DNA of 64,000 bases from Planktothrix agardhii NIES-204 (lineage in GTDB: Bacteria > Cyanobacteriota > Cyanobacteriia > Cyanobacteriales > Microcoleaceae): positions 4,017,001-4,081,000 of the forward strand of contig AP017991.1 in assembly GCA_003609755.1 (NCBI GenBank), given 5' to 3'. Every line of letters starts with the position of its first letter. Position 1 is the stretch's first letter. Positions 33,876 through 43,919 of the stretch are shown piece after piece. Under the pieces are notes generated by a model, which ran no database searches, was not told the origin of the DNA, and saw only the letters and a list, made by a program, of their open reading frames with translations. The translations under genes were made by a program, and so were the position numbers.

Positions 33876-34382
33876 TTATTTGATTCGGGATAACCCATTC
33901 AAATTGAATTTTCCCAGCCATTCTTCTCGGTCATTGGCGGTAAAAGATTCTGCCCGAGATTGGACTTTGACTTGATGGCGGTTTGCCACTAAAATAGCAG
34001 TAGTATTTTTACCTTGAGTAACGGCTGGATATCCACTAATAGTTTTACTACTTTGTTGATATTTTGTCGCCGCACTGGGATTATTCGCTAGGTCATTAAT
34101 TGAAAGCATGGCTACATTTTTCCCACCTTGATTCAATTTGGCTTCGGCAAAACCTGTTTTTTCCTGAGCAAAAACAACCTGATAACCGTCTTGACTTTTG
34201 GGGAAAAATTTATTAAATTGGCTGCCAGAAACAGGTTTTTGGGCAACGGTTGTTTGGCCAGAATTATTAGTAGATTGATTCCCCGACGGAGGTGTAGAAT
34301 CTTTGCCCCCGCAAGCCGATATTAATAACGACATTGCTAGGGTTAAGGCGATTAAAACTTTAGGTAATTGTTTAAAATTCAT
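33876..34382 (-). CDS. Putative lipoprotein
   Basis: The 168-aa product has a lipoprotein signal: VLIALTLAMSLLISAC, with the lipobox cysteine at residue 24. A Ser/Thr/Asn/Gln-rich linker (about 25-55) and a globular part of about 110 residues follow (FNKFFPKSQDGYQVVFAQEK, GYPAVTQGKNTTAILVANRH). No enzyme motif is visible. It probably faces the periplasm, tethered to a membrane. Function unknown. It is upstream of the 296-aa hypothetical on the same strand with a 46-bp gap. Confidence 0.75.
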   Translation of the reverse strand: MNFKQLPKVLIALTLAMSLLISACGGKDSTPPSGNQSTNNSGQTTVAQKPVSGSQFNKFFPKSQDGYQVVFAQEKTGFAEAKLNQGGKNVAMLSINDLANNPSAATKYQQSSKTISGYPAVTQGKNTTAILVANRHQVKVQSRAESFTANDREEWLGKFNLNGLSRIK

Positions 34383-34493
34383 ACTTTAGGCAAAAAAAAG
34401 GTAAAAATCGGCGATTATTCCCCTATAGTTGGGGAAAATAACCCTTATTTCCCCTAGTATAAGCTTTTTAGAGGAAAGGAGAAGCCAGAAGTT

Positions 34494-34913
34494 CTACAAG
34501 TTTGACTTCATAAAGGATTGAAGATATTTATACCATCGGGCGGCTAGAGAAATTTCAGTAAAGGGAATTTGGACAATTTTAGCAGTATCGGTGAATCTAA
34601 ATTCTAACGCGATCGCTTTTCCTTTTTCTGGGGGAATATTCGGGTCAACGGCCTGATTTTCCACTAATAATCCCAAGGACTCCACCTGTTTGAGAGAAAA
34701 GGTTTCTAAATTAATCGGGCCTTTGCGGGTAGGTTTTCCCCAGGTTAGGTCGGTTTCCTTGAGGCCCAAGACCGCATAAATGTCATATTTAGCCTTATCA
34801 AAATCCGTTGCCCAGGCTTGATAGGCCTCCAATTTTTGGTATTCATTCCAACCCGACCAAGCTAAACCAATAAATATCGCCAGCAGGGGAAGCCATAATA
34901 AACCACGTTCCAT
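34494..34913 (-). CDS. Membrane-anchored hypothetical protein (139 aa)
   Basis: An N-terminal hydrophobic segment (LLWLPLLAIFIGLAWSGWNE) is followed by a soluble domain of about 115 residues: VLGLKETDLTWGKPTRKGPI, ETFSLKQVESLGLLV and IALEFRFTDTAKIVQIPFTE, ending WYKYLQSFMKSNL. It resembles conserved cyanobacterial proteins without known function. The anchor could be an uncleaved signal. It is divergent from the subtilase gene across 153 bp, which contains a fragment (cccaagaaacccggtttct) of the MITE-like family. Confidence 0.7.
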   Translation of the reverse strand: MERGLLWLPLLAIFIGLAWSGWNEYQKLEAYQAWATDFDKAKYDIYAVLGLKETDLTWGKPTRKGPINLETFSLKQVESLGLLVENQAVDPNIPPEKGKAIALEFRFTDTAKIVQIPFTEISLAARWYKYLQSFMKSNL

Positions 34914-35066
34914 AATAGTTTTTTCTGTGTGTTAATTTAGGATCTATGATCCTCTATTTTGAGGATGATAGATAGAATAGAAACAAGATTGTATGTTCTG
35001 ACCCAAGAAACCCGGTTTCTCCGGTTTAGATGTTAACCTATTATCAACCTTAACCGTTGAAAAACG

Positions 35067-36899
35067 ATGAAAAAATTTTTCCTATTCTGCTTATTTTTAA
35101 TTGGTTTGGGCTGGGCAGTTTCTAACTTCTCCGGTCTTGCCAATCAAGGCAGTTATGACAGTATTGTACTTGATTTTAGAGAATCTTTAGGAAAACAAGA
35201 AATTGCCAATCAAGTTCGGATAATAGCCGAAAAATATCAAATTGTTCCCTATCTCAATAGTGAATTTTCCCAAGCGGATAATGTTTATGTTGTTAGAGGG
35301 GATGCTAAATTACTCAAATCCTTGAGAAAATCTTTGGGTAAACAAACAGAATTTATTGAACCCAATTATATCTATAGTGCTGACGAAATCCCAGGAGTAA
35401 ATTCTCAAGCTGCGATTATTTATGATACGGCAAATGCAATTCCCAATGACCCTTTATATGGAAAACAATGGAACTTTCGCAGTATTAATTTAGAAAGAGC
35501 CTGGAGTGAAACCCAGGGAGAAGGAGTTACCGTTGCCATTATTGATAGCGGAGTTAGTCTAGTTCCCGATTTAGAACAGACCCAATTTGTGGAAGGCTAT
35601 GATTTTGTAAATGATAAAATTGAAGCCTTTGATGATAACGGACATGGAACCCATGTTGCCGGAACTATTGCCCAATCAACTAATAATAATTATGGTGTAA
35701 CAGGCATTGCTTATAAAGCCAAAATTATGCCCTTAAAAGTATTAAGTTCCGGGGGCGGAGGCACGATTTCTGATATTGCCGAAGCGATTAAATTTGCTGC
35801 TGACCATAACGCCGATGTGATTAACATGAGTTTAGGCGGTGGTGGCGAAAGTAACTTAATGCAAGAAGCCATTGATTATGCCTATTCTAAAGGAGTTGTA
35901 ATTATTGGCGCGGCGGGAAATTCCGGGGAAAATTGCGCCGGATATCCTGCCCGTTATCCTAAAGTTTTAGGTGTGGCTGCGTTAGATGCGGCCGGAAATA
36001 AAACCCCCTATTCTAATTTTGGGGCTGGGGTTGATATTGCCGCCCCAGGAGGATTAATTGAAGGGGAAAATCAAGTCGGAGGTATCCTACAAAATACCAT
36101 TGACCCGGCAACGGGTGAGGCGGTTTTTGCAGCTTTTCAAGGTACAAGTATGGCGGCGCCGCACGTTGCTGGGGTAGCTGCATTAATTAAAGCTAGTGGA
36201 GTTACCGAACCAAATCAAGTGATTAATATTCTCAAAGAATCTGCCCGCAAAGTTGCAGAAGACCCCCTAAATCATTTTGGGGCGGGTCATTTAGATGCAA
36301 CAAATGCCGTGCAAATGGCATTAAAAGGACAAATTACTTTCCGAGATTTCTTTCGTTGGTTACGCGATAATGGCTATCTGAGTCCTCGATTTTGGGTTGA
36401 TGGCGGGGCGGTAGCATTATTACCTAAATTAGCGATGGTTTTGGGTTCCTATTTATTAGCTTGGTTTCTGAGAAATTATTTTCCGTTTCAATGGGGTTGG
36501 TCTTTGGCTGGAGGATTAGTTGCTGGAAGTAGTGGTTTATTTTTTCTGCGGGGTTTCTATATCTTTGATTTACCCCAATGGCCGATGCGAATGATGGGTA
36601 GTTCTCTCCCCGAATTAGGGGGAGCAATTCAAGGAAGTTCTACCTTAAATCCCATTTTTGCTAGTGTATTAATTCCAGTAATTTTAATCCTATTATTCCT
36701 GGGACATCCCCAGTGGAAATGGGTAGCGATTGGAATAACAATTGGAACAGCAAGTTGTTTAGGAATTAGTGCAATAGTCTCTCCTACTGTTTGGGGATTA
36801 GGCACAGGTTTCGTCTCTCAATTGTTTTTAGTTACCAATGCTTTGTTATGTTTTGGGTTAGCTCGTTTAGCGATTAAAACTCAGGTGAACGCAATATGA
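35067..36899 (+). CDS. S8-family (subtilisin-like) serine protease with C-terminal membrane region
   Basis: The 610-aa protein has a signal peptide (FFLFCLFLIGLGWAVSNF), an inhibitor-like propeptide (about 27-105) and the catalytic domain. Its triad is Asp160 in VAIIDSGV, His193 in NGHGTHVAGT and Ser361 in GTSMAAPHVAG; the oxyanion Asn is in GAAGNSGEN. After the protease domain (to about 415) come four or five hydrophobic helices (LAMVLGSYLLAWFLRNYF and others), unusual for secreted subtilases and suggesting a membrane-anchored periplasmic protease. The stop overlaps the next gene (ATGA), so they are translationally coupled. Confidence 0.92.
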   Translation: MKKFFLFCLFLIGLGWAVSNFSGLANQGSYDSIVLDFRESLGKQEIANQVRIIAEKYQIVPYLNSEFSQADNVYVVRGDAKLLKSLRKSLGKQTEFIEPNYIYSADEIPGVNSQAAIIYDTANAIPNDPLYGKQWNFRSINLERAWSETQGEGVTVAIIDSGVSLVPDLEQTQFVEGYDFVNDKIEAFDDNGHGTHVAGTIAQSTNNNYGVTGIAYKAKIMPLKVLSSGGGGTISDIAEAIKFAADHNADVINMSLGGGGESNLMQEAIDYAYSKGVVIIGAAGNSGENCAGYPARYPKVLGVAALDAAGNKTPYSNFGAGVDIAAPGGLIEGENQVGGILQNTIDPATGEAVFAAFQGTSMAAPHVAGVAALIKASGVTEPNQVINILKESARKVAEDPLNHFGAGHLDATNAVQMALKGQITFRDFFRWLRDNGYLSPRFWVDGGAVALLPKLAMVLGSYLLAWFLRNYFPFQWGWSLAGGLVAGSSGLFFLRGFYIFDLPQWPMRMMGSSLPELGGAIQGSSTLNPIFASVLIPVILILLFLGHPQWKWVAIGITIGTASCLGISAIVSPTVWGLGTGFVSQLFLVTNALLCFGLARLAIKTQVNAI

Positions 36900-37114
36900 G
36901 TATTACAGTAACAGGTACAATTGAACGCAAGGGATTTGGTTCTGGAACCTTGGCATTGGTCAGCGAGAGCAAAACCTATGAACTCCATAATCCTCCTCAA
37001 GATTTGCAAAAATCTGGGTTAAAAGTCACCATTACAGGTCAAATTCGAGAGGATATTATGACGATGGCAATGATTGGCCCTGTGTTAGAAATAGAATCTT
37101 TTGAAACGGCTTAA
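36896..37114 (+). CDS. Small beta-rich protein coupled to the subtilase gene
   Basis: The 72-aa protein is short and soluble: SITVTGTIERKGFGSGTLAL, TYELHNPPQDLQKSGLKVTI and TGQIREDIMTMAMIGPVLEI. The alternating strands suggest a compact beta-barrel (OB-like) fold; no named family is certain. The start ATG overlaps the subtilase stop, so it is co-expressed with it and may act with that protease; this is an inference from coupling only. Confidence 0.75.
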   Translation: MSITVTGTIERKGFGSGTLALVSESKTYELHNPPQDLQKSGLKVTITGQIREDIMTMAMIGPVLEIESFETA

Positions 37115-37249
37115 TTATTGAGCCATAGCAGGGAAATCCTCCTGATTTTAATTGGGGAGTTAGTGACCTAATATTTGGGAGGATTTTCAAAGAAACTGAA
37201 CATGGAAATTAGTAAGTACCTAAACAAAATTAATTACACATCCTCCACC

Positions 37250-37312
37250 CTATTCCCTCCCCCCCTAGCCCCCCGTGCACGGGGGGTTAGGGGGGCTGTT
37301 CCGGTGTTCCCT
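37250..37312. repeat. Dispersed GTTCC/CCCCCGTGCACGGGGG element, copy D (short)
   Basis: TATTCCCTCC, then AGCCCCCCGTGCACGGGGGG, then GTTCCGGTGTTCCC. It is the shortest copy, lacking the TATAGCA end segments. It lies between the 72-aa gene and the C5 methyltransferase gene. Confidence 0.85.
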
Positions 37313-37348
37313 CTCTCAACTAGGTAATTTATTTTGTGCAACTACTTA

Positions 37349-38284
37349 ATGAGATATATTGATTTATTTTGTGGAATTGGAGGATTTAGAATTGCAATTA
37401 ATCAAGTATTAACTGCTAAAAATATTAATCCAAAATGTGTTTTTTCCTCGGATATTGACCCCGATGCTCAAAAAATATATCAGATGAATTTTGGGGAACA
37501 ACCCGCCGGAGATATTACTCAAATTGAAGCCAAAGATATTCCAGAACATGATCTTTTATTGGCGGGGTTTCCCTGTCAACCCTTTAGTATTTGTGGACAA
37601 CTTAAAGGGTTTGAAGATACCAGAGGAACATTATTTTTTGATATTGCTCGAATTTTAGCTAATAAAAAACCCAATTATTTTATCCTAGAAAATGTTAAAC
37701 AATTAGTCGGACATAACCAAGGAAAGACTTTAAAATCTATTATTGAAGTTTTAGAAAAATTGGGTTATACTGTTGAATATAAAGTATTAAATGCTTTAAA
37801 TTGTGGATTACCCCAAAAGCGAGAACGGATTTTTATTGTCGGTTATCGTCAATCTTTACCGTTTCGCTGGGATATTCAAAAAATACCGATGAAACCCTTA
37901 ACAGAAATCTTAGAACCGCAGGTTTCAGACTTTTATTATGCTTCTGAGAAAATCCGTAATAGTCGTTTAATTAAATATCAAGGAAAAACCCATACTGAAC
38001 CGACAATTTGGCATGAAAATAAAGCTGGTCATATTAGTGCTTATCCCTATTCCTGTGCCTTAAGAGCCGGAGCATCCTATAATTATTTATTAGTCAATGG
38101 AGAACGACGGTTAACGGAACGAGAAATGCTACGTTTGCAAGGGTTTCCCGACGAGTTTAAAATATTGGGTTCCTATTCGACTTTTCGCAGATTAATTGGC
38201 AATAGTGTGGCCGTTTCTTGTGTAGAAATTGTGATGAATTGCTTATTAAATACGATAGAAAATTTTGCTATAGATTTGAAGTGA
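37349..38284 (+). CDS. C5-cytosine DNA methyltransferase
   Basis: ATG at 37349 (MRYIDLFCGIGGFRIAINQ) chosen over an upstream TTG. The 311-aa protein has all main m5C methylase motifs in order: I DLFCGIGGF (SAM binding), IV GFPCQPFSICG with catalytic Cys76, VI ENVKQL, VIII QKRERIFIVGY, a short target-recognition region, IX RLTEREMLRLQGFP and X IGNSVAVSC. It is short but complete. No restriction endonuclease is adjacent, so it is probably an orphan (regulatory or mutational) methylase. The recognition sequence is unknown; HIP1-related CGATCG is one possibility to test. Confidence 0.92.
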   Translation: MRYIDLFCGIGGFRIAINQVLTAKNINPKCVFSSDIDPDAQKIYQMNFGEQPAGDITQIEAKDIPEHDLLLAGFPCQPFSICGQLKGFEDTRGTLFFDIARILANKKPNYFILENVKQLVGHNQGKTLKSIIEVLEKLGYTVEYKVLNALNCGLPQKRERIFIVGYRQSLPFRWDIQKIPMKPLTEILEPQVSDFYYASEKIRNSRLIKYQGKTHTEPTIWHENKAGHISAYPYSCALRAGASYNYLLVNGERRLTEREMLRLQGFPDEFKILGSYSTFRRLIGNSVAVSCVEIVMNCLLNTIENFAIDLK

Positions 38285-39797
<1,513 letters not shown>

Positions 39798-39805
39798 ATC
39801 AGTTT

Positions 39806-39947
39806 AGGACTTACGCCAAGAAACCGGGTTTCTACGAAAAATATGAATGTTTTTCGCGCTTATATCTAAGAAGAAATCCGGTTTCTGAGATAGATTTTTA
39901 AGCCACCCTTTAAACCGGGTTTCTGAACCTGAAGCCCGGTTTTTGAA
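39806..39947. repeat. Degenerate CAGGACTTACGC-family element
   Basis: Left end AGGACTTACGC (39806-39816), then AAGAAACCGGGTTTCT; further CCGGTTTCTGAG and AAACCGGGTTTCTGA segments follow. The right inverted end is not recognisable, so the copy is decayed. It fills the ahcY-dedA gap. Confidence 0.6.
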
Positions 39948-39976
39948 TGACTGAAAACTTAATTTAAGAAAAGATT

Positions 39977-40585
39977 ATGGTTGAATGGATTACTAATACC
40001 ATGAGTTCCTTGGGGTATCTAGGAATTGGTTTATTAATGTTTTTAGAAAATCTATTTCCGCCTATTCCTTCTGAGTTAATTATGCCCTTAGCTGGTTTTA
40101 CGGTATCCAGAGGAGAAATGCAATTTTTTCCGGCGGTTTTAGCGGGAGTTGTCGGAACAATATTAGGGGCGTTTCCTTGGTATTATGCGGGTAAATTCTT
40201 TGGGGAAGAACGGTTAAGAGATTTAGCCGACAAATACGGAAAATGGATTACAGTGACCGGAAAAGATATTGATAAAGCCAATAATTGGTTTACTCGATAT
40301 GGCGGAATGGCGGTTTTTTTATGTCGTTTAGTTCCCGGGGTGAGAACCTTAATTTCTTTACCTGCGGGTCTAAATCATATGCCGTTAACTCCTTTCATTA
40401 TCTATTCTACCATTGGTACAACCCTTTGGGTGACTTTTTTAACCGGAGCCGGGTATTTGTTAGGAGACCATTATGATTTGGTTGAAGAATATATAAGCCC
40501 TATTTCTAAGATTGCGTTATTAAGTTTAGTCATTGGTTTTGGTCTTTGGGTACTGCGTAAAAATATGAGAAAAAGCGCCGAGTAA
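39977..40585 (+). CDS. DedA/VTT-family membrane protein
   Basis: The 202-aa protein has a VTT (SNARE-associated) domain with the re-entrant-loop motifs FLENLFPPIPSELIMPLAGF near the N-terminus and CRLVPGVRTLISLPAGLNHM in the middle, plus at least four hydrophobic helices (GVVGTILGAFPWYYAGKFFG, TIGTTLWVTFLTGAGYLLGD). DedA proteins are inner-membrane proteins, some shown to flip undecaprenyl phosphate or phospholipids, supporting envelope synthesis. The convergent neighbour is the lipid II flippase gene murJ, so two envelope lipid transporters meet here. The stop adjoins a heptamer array. Confidence 0.9.
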   Translation: MVEWITNTMSSLGYLGIGLLMFLENLFPPIPSELIMPLAGFTVSRGEMQFFPAVLAGVVGTILGAFPWYYAGKFFGEERLRDLADKYGKWITVTGKDIDKANNWFTRYGGMAVFLCRLVPGVRTLISLPAGLNHMPLTPFIIYSTIGTTLWVTFLTGAGYLLGDHYDLVEEYISPISKIALLSLVIGFGLWVLRKNMRKSAE

Positions 40586-40629
40586 TCAGTTATCAATTAT
40601 CAATTATCAGTTATCAATTATCAGTTATC
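40583..40629. repeat. Heptamer array (CAGTTAT/CAATTAT)n between dedA and murJ
   Basis: About six units of TCAGTTA/TCAATTA. The array begins at the dedA stop and reaches the murJ stop codon (minus strand, 40625-40627), so the two genes' ends bracket it. Confidence 0.9.
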
Positions 40630-42265
40630 TTTGAAACCGTTGGCGAATTCGGGAGACTAATAAATCCACTTCGGGTAATTTGAGAAATAGAATTAATACC
40701 ATAAAAACAATTAAGCCGATAATCCCCGGAAGCACTAATTCTAGTAATAAAAACCCAAAATTATCACCGGGGGCTAAAATTCTTAAGCCTTGTAATGTTC
40801 CCCAACTCACCAACCCAGAAATTAGACTAATTATTGTTAATCCCAAAAAGGGTAAACTCCATTCCCGCCAGGGTAAACCATTTAATTTTATATGTAATAG
40901 CCATAAAAACATCCCCATGGAAACAACATTGACTAAAACCGTTGCGAAGACTAAACCCGGCGCACCCCAAGATTTAACCAACATAAAATCTAATACCCCA
41001 TTTAAGAAAATATTAAAAATACTAACTTTAAATGGAGTCTGTCCATCTCCTAACCCATAAAATACCCTAACTAATACATCCCGTCCTAAATAAAAGAACA
41101 TCCCCACGGAATAGGCAACTAAAACCGAAGCCACAAACTCCGATGCTGCTAAATTAAAGGCATAACGTTCGTAAACAATTCTGACTGTGGGTAAGGCTAA
41201 AGCCACCATTAATGTACTTAATGGTAACATCGTAATAGCTGTTAATATTAACGCCTGACGAATCCGATCTTTTAATTCCGGCCATTGTTCAGGATCTCTT
41301 AAACGAGCAAATAAAGGTAAAAACGGAACCAAAATCATATTAGAAATGATTCCTAATGGAGTTTGAACTAATAATCCAGCATAGCCCATAGCCGAGGCAG
41401 CTTGAGGAATATAAGAAGCGAAAAATAAATCTGTATACACATTAATTTGTAACATTCCTGATGATAAAGTCGCGGGTAACATGACTTTCATCACATCTCT
41501 TAATCCCGGTATTTTAAAATTAAATCGTAGTCTTAAAGTTCCTAACCCCGATTTCCACATCGCCGGAACTTGAATAATCCATTGTAAAACCGCCCCCGCC
41601 AAAGTCGCCCAAGCTAATACTTCCCCTCCTAAAACCATATATTTAGGACTATCAACATCATCTCCTAAAATCCCAATTAAAACCCCTAATCCTAAAATTA
41701 AAGCCGCACTAGAAAACAAAGGACTAATAGACGGCAACCAATACATATCCGCCGCATTCAGTGTACCAAATCCAATCCCAATTAACCCCGCAAATAAAGC
41801 CATCGGAGCCATAATTTTTAACTGTTCAATGGCAATATTTCGGGTGGCTATGCCTTCGGGAGTTGAACTTAAACCCGGAGCCATTAAATCAATTAATGGC
41901 GTGGCAAAAATTACTAATCCTACTGTTACTACTAATAAAACCATGCCGACTAAAGTAGAAACAGTTTCAACTAAAGCCTCGGCATCTTTGCGCTCTCTAT
42001 TTGCTAAAGCACTAACAATGGCACTATGAAAGGGGCCGTTAATTCCACCTAATAAAATTAATAAAAATCCGGGGATAACATAAGCAAAATTATAGGCATC
42101 AATGGCTGGCCCCACACCAAAAGCCGCCGCCATTACTTGTTGACGGATTAAGCCAAATACTTTACTAATTAGGGTAGCAACTGCAACAATAGTGGCAATT
42201 CCTACTAATGAACGAGAGGGTTTAGGTTCTTCTGACACGGAATATCCACAGGGGTTAAAATCCAA
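40625..42265 (-). CDS. murJ: Lipid II flippase MurJ (MviN)
   Basis: The 546-aa polytopic protein of the MOP/MVF superfamily has about 14 hydrophobic helices. The start region is LVGIATIVAVATLISKVFGL followed by IRQQVMAAAFGVGPAIDAYN, and a strongly conserved stretch runs GILLGGINGPFHSAIVSALA-like (LLGGINGPFHSAIVSALANR). RVFYGLGDGQTPFKVSIFNI matches the conserved TM12-13 region. MurJ moves lipid II across the cytoplasmic membrane for peptidoglycan synthesis. A GTG eight codons in is an alternative start. It converges with dedA and is divergent from sfsA. Confidence 0.94.
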   Translation of the reverse strand: MDFNPCGYSVSEEPKPSRSLVGIATIVAVATLISKVFGLIRQQVMAAAFGVGPAIDAYNFAYVIPGFLLILLGGINGPFHSAIVSALANRERKDAEALVETVSTLVGMVLLVVTVGLVIFATPLIDLMAPGLSSTPEGIATRNIAIEQLKIMAPMALFAGLIGIGFGTLNAADMYWLPSISPLFSSAALILGLGVLIGILGDDVDSPKYMVLGGEVLAWATLAGAVLQWIIQVPAMWKSGLGTLRLRFNFKIPGLRDVMKVMLPATLSSGMLQINVYTDLFFASYIPQAASAMGYAGLLVQTPLGIISNMILVPFLPLFARLRDPEQWPELKDRIRQALILTAITMLPLSTLMVALALPTVRIVYERYAFNLAASEFVASVLVAYSVGMFFYLGRDVLVRVFYGLGDGQTPFKVSIFNIFLNGVLDFMLVKSWGAPGLVFATVLVNVVSMGMFLWLLHIKLNGLPWREWSLPFLGLTIISLISGLVSWGTLQGLRILAPGDNFGFLLLELVLPGIIGLIVFMVLILFLKLPEVDLLVSRIRQRFQR

Positions 42266-42309
42266 ACCCTAGTTTAATCGGAATTGACCACTATTCAAAC
42301 CTATTGCTC

Positions 42310-43068
42310 ATGGATTCTTATTTGTATCGCTATGGGCCCCTAGAGTCAGGGGTTTTGCTCAAACGCTATAAACGATTTTTAGCGGATATTCAGTTAACCT
42401 CTGGGGAGGTAATTACCGCCCATTGTCCGAATACTGGGCCGATGACCGGGGTTTGTATCCCAGGAAACCCGGTGATGGTGTCCTATAGCCCTAGTAAAAC
42501 CCGCAAATATCCCTATACTTGGGAGTTAATTCAGTTAAATTCGGAGGTTGACCCCCCCATTAGTAAGGGGGGGCTGGGGGGGTTAATTTGGACTGGAGTT
42601 AATACGGCTTTACCGAATAAAATAATTAATTTAGCTTTAACAGAAAAGTTATTTCCCTCATTAGGAAATTATAGCGAAATTAGGAAAGAAGTTCCCTATG
42701 GAATGAATTTAAAAAGTCGGGTTGATTTTCTGTTAAAAGGAAAAGATAAACCGATTTATTTAGAAGTTAAAAATACTACTTGGTCTGATGGGAAAATTGC
42801 TTTGTTTCCCGATACGGTAACTGAAAGAGGACAAAAACATCTCAAGGAATTAATTGAAGTTGTTAAACAAGGTGATCGCGCAGTTATGTTATATTTTATT
42901 AATCGAGGAGATTGTACAGAATTTGCCCCTGGAGATACCGCCGACCCGGTTTATGGTCAACTGTTAAGAGAAGCAATTTTAGTAGGTGTGGAAATCTTAC
43001 CCTGTCGATTTGAAATTACCCCGGAAGGTATTAAATACTTAGGGTTAGCACTTCCGTTGTTGCGATGA
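42310..43068 (+). CDS. sfsA: SfsA family protein with an in-frame repeat insertion
   Basis: ATG at 42310 (MDSYLYRYGPLESGVLLKRY) chosen over a TTG two codons upstream. The 252-aa protein shows SfsA family features: VITAHCPNTGPMTGVCIPGN, GVNTALPNKI, KSRVDFLL, IYLEVKNTTW, ALFPDTVTERGQKHL and FEITPEGIKYLG. SfsA has an OB-like N-domain and a nuclease-like C-domain; its role (named for sugar fermentation stimulation) is uncertain. Residues about 79-92 (EVDPPISKGGLGGL) are encoded by a palindromic C6/G6 repeat inserted between YTWELIQLN and the usual WxGVNTxLPN. The insertion keeps the frame and probably extends a surface loop. Confidence 0.9.
   Translation: MDSYLYRYGPLESGVLLKRYKRFLADIQLTSGEVITAHCPNTGPMTGVCIPGNPVMVSYSPSKTRKYPYTWELIQLNSEVDPPISKGGLGGLIWTGVNTALPNKIINLALTEKLFPSLGNYSEIRKEVPYGMNLKSRVDFLLKGKDKPIYLEVKNTTWSDGKIALFPDTVTERGQKHLKELIEVVKQGDRAVMLYFINRGDCTEFAPGDTADPVYGQLLREAILVGVEILPCRFEITPEGIKYLGLALPLLR
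42541..42588. repeat. Palindromic C-run/G-run repeat inserted in sfsA
   Basis: GACCCCCCCATTAGTAAGG continues as a G7 run, CT and another G-run. The C-run and G-runs can pair around ATTAGTAA. Repeats of this kind are scattered in cyanobacterial genomes and, as here, can be translated. Confidence 0.7.
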
Positions 43069-43280
43069 AGCCCATCCTAATCATCTAACCCTCTTCTATC
43101 ACTCTCCGAGAGGTCAATCCCTAGAAGCTTTATTAGTCAGTCAATACAAGCTATCCTATTACAAAAACTAGGTTGTTGTATTTGTTGTTAGAAAGAAATA
43201 GCAGCGATCTTTTAATAGTTAGGCAGTAGGACGACGATACTGATACAATCATCGGCCATTACAAAATTTAGTAAGGCTAT

Positions 43281-43739
43281 ATGGCAAACAAATCGCATTT
43301 CAATAGTGGACACATAGCAATAAATCAATTGAAAAAAAAGGGGGTATTGCATAGCTCAATAATCGCCGGAATTTCAACGCTACATACGATTCATGGTGTT
43401 TTTATTCAAGATGCAGTTGAATTTTTGAAAACATTACCTGACTCATCGGTGCAACTAATTATTATAGACCCACCCTATAATCTTGACTTGGACAACTGGG
43501 ACACCTTCGATAACTATCTCGAATGGGCGAAAGGATGGCTAGACCAAATCTATCGTGTTTTATCTGATTCAGGTAACTGCGTTATATTTGGAGGTTTTCA
43601 ATATCAGGATTTAAAGAATGGCGACCTTCTTGAAATCCTACATTATAGTCTAATGAAAGACTCCAGCCTTGATGACGTACTTGAAGAAATTGCTTCTGCG
43701 AATCAACTGACAAACGATTGGGAAAAACCCTTTTTGTAA
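43281..43739 (+). pseudogene. Truncated N4/N6 DNA methyltransferase
   Basis: The 152-codon frame starts as a beta-class DNA methyltransferase: THHGVFIQDAVEFLKTLP-like IHGVFIQDAVEFLKTLPDSS, LIIIDPPYNLDLDNWDTF (catalytic DPPY), YLEWAKGWLDQIYRVLSDSG and CVIFGGFQYQDLKNGDLLEI. After LHY the expected continuation, including the C-terminal SAM-binding FxGxG motif and the target region, is replaced by SLMKDSSLDDVLEEIASANQ and a stop. At least half of the enzyme is missing, so it should be inactive. The new tail may be the 3' end of another deleted gene. No restriction partner is adjacent. Confidence 0.75.
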
Positions 43740-43771
43740 AAGATTCAAACTCAAACGTTATATCGACGAGT

Positions 43772-43832
43772 GCGATCGCTGATCTTGTAGTGCGATCGCC
43801 TAAAAATCACGGCTTATAGTAATAGCGATCGC
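43772..43832. repeat. Cluster of three HIP1 octamers
   Basis: GCGATCGC at 43772-43779, 43792-43799 and 43825-43832 within 61 bp of non-coding DNA between the broken methyltransferase and the Uma2 gene. This is the densest HIP1 cluster in the window. Confidence 0.9.
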
Positions 43833-43919
43833 ATTGACCTATCGCTTTAGATATACGCCAACGTCAATAACTTGCTAGGATTGGAGTAATAAGGCAAACC
43901 CACAGGAGTATAGAGTCCC

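Noticed and set aside
43069-43280. Possible coding remnant (HPNHLTLFYHSPRGQSLEAL) after sfsA
   Set aside because: Short, with no start and a nearby stop; it could be decayed sequence but support is too weak to annotate.
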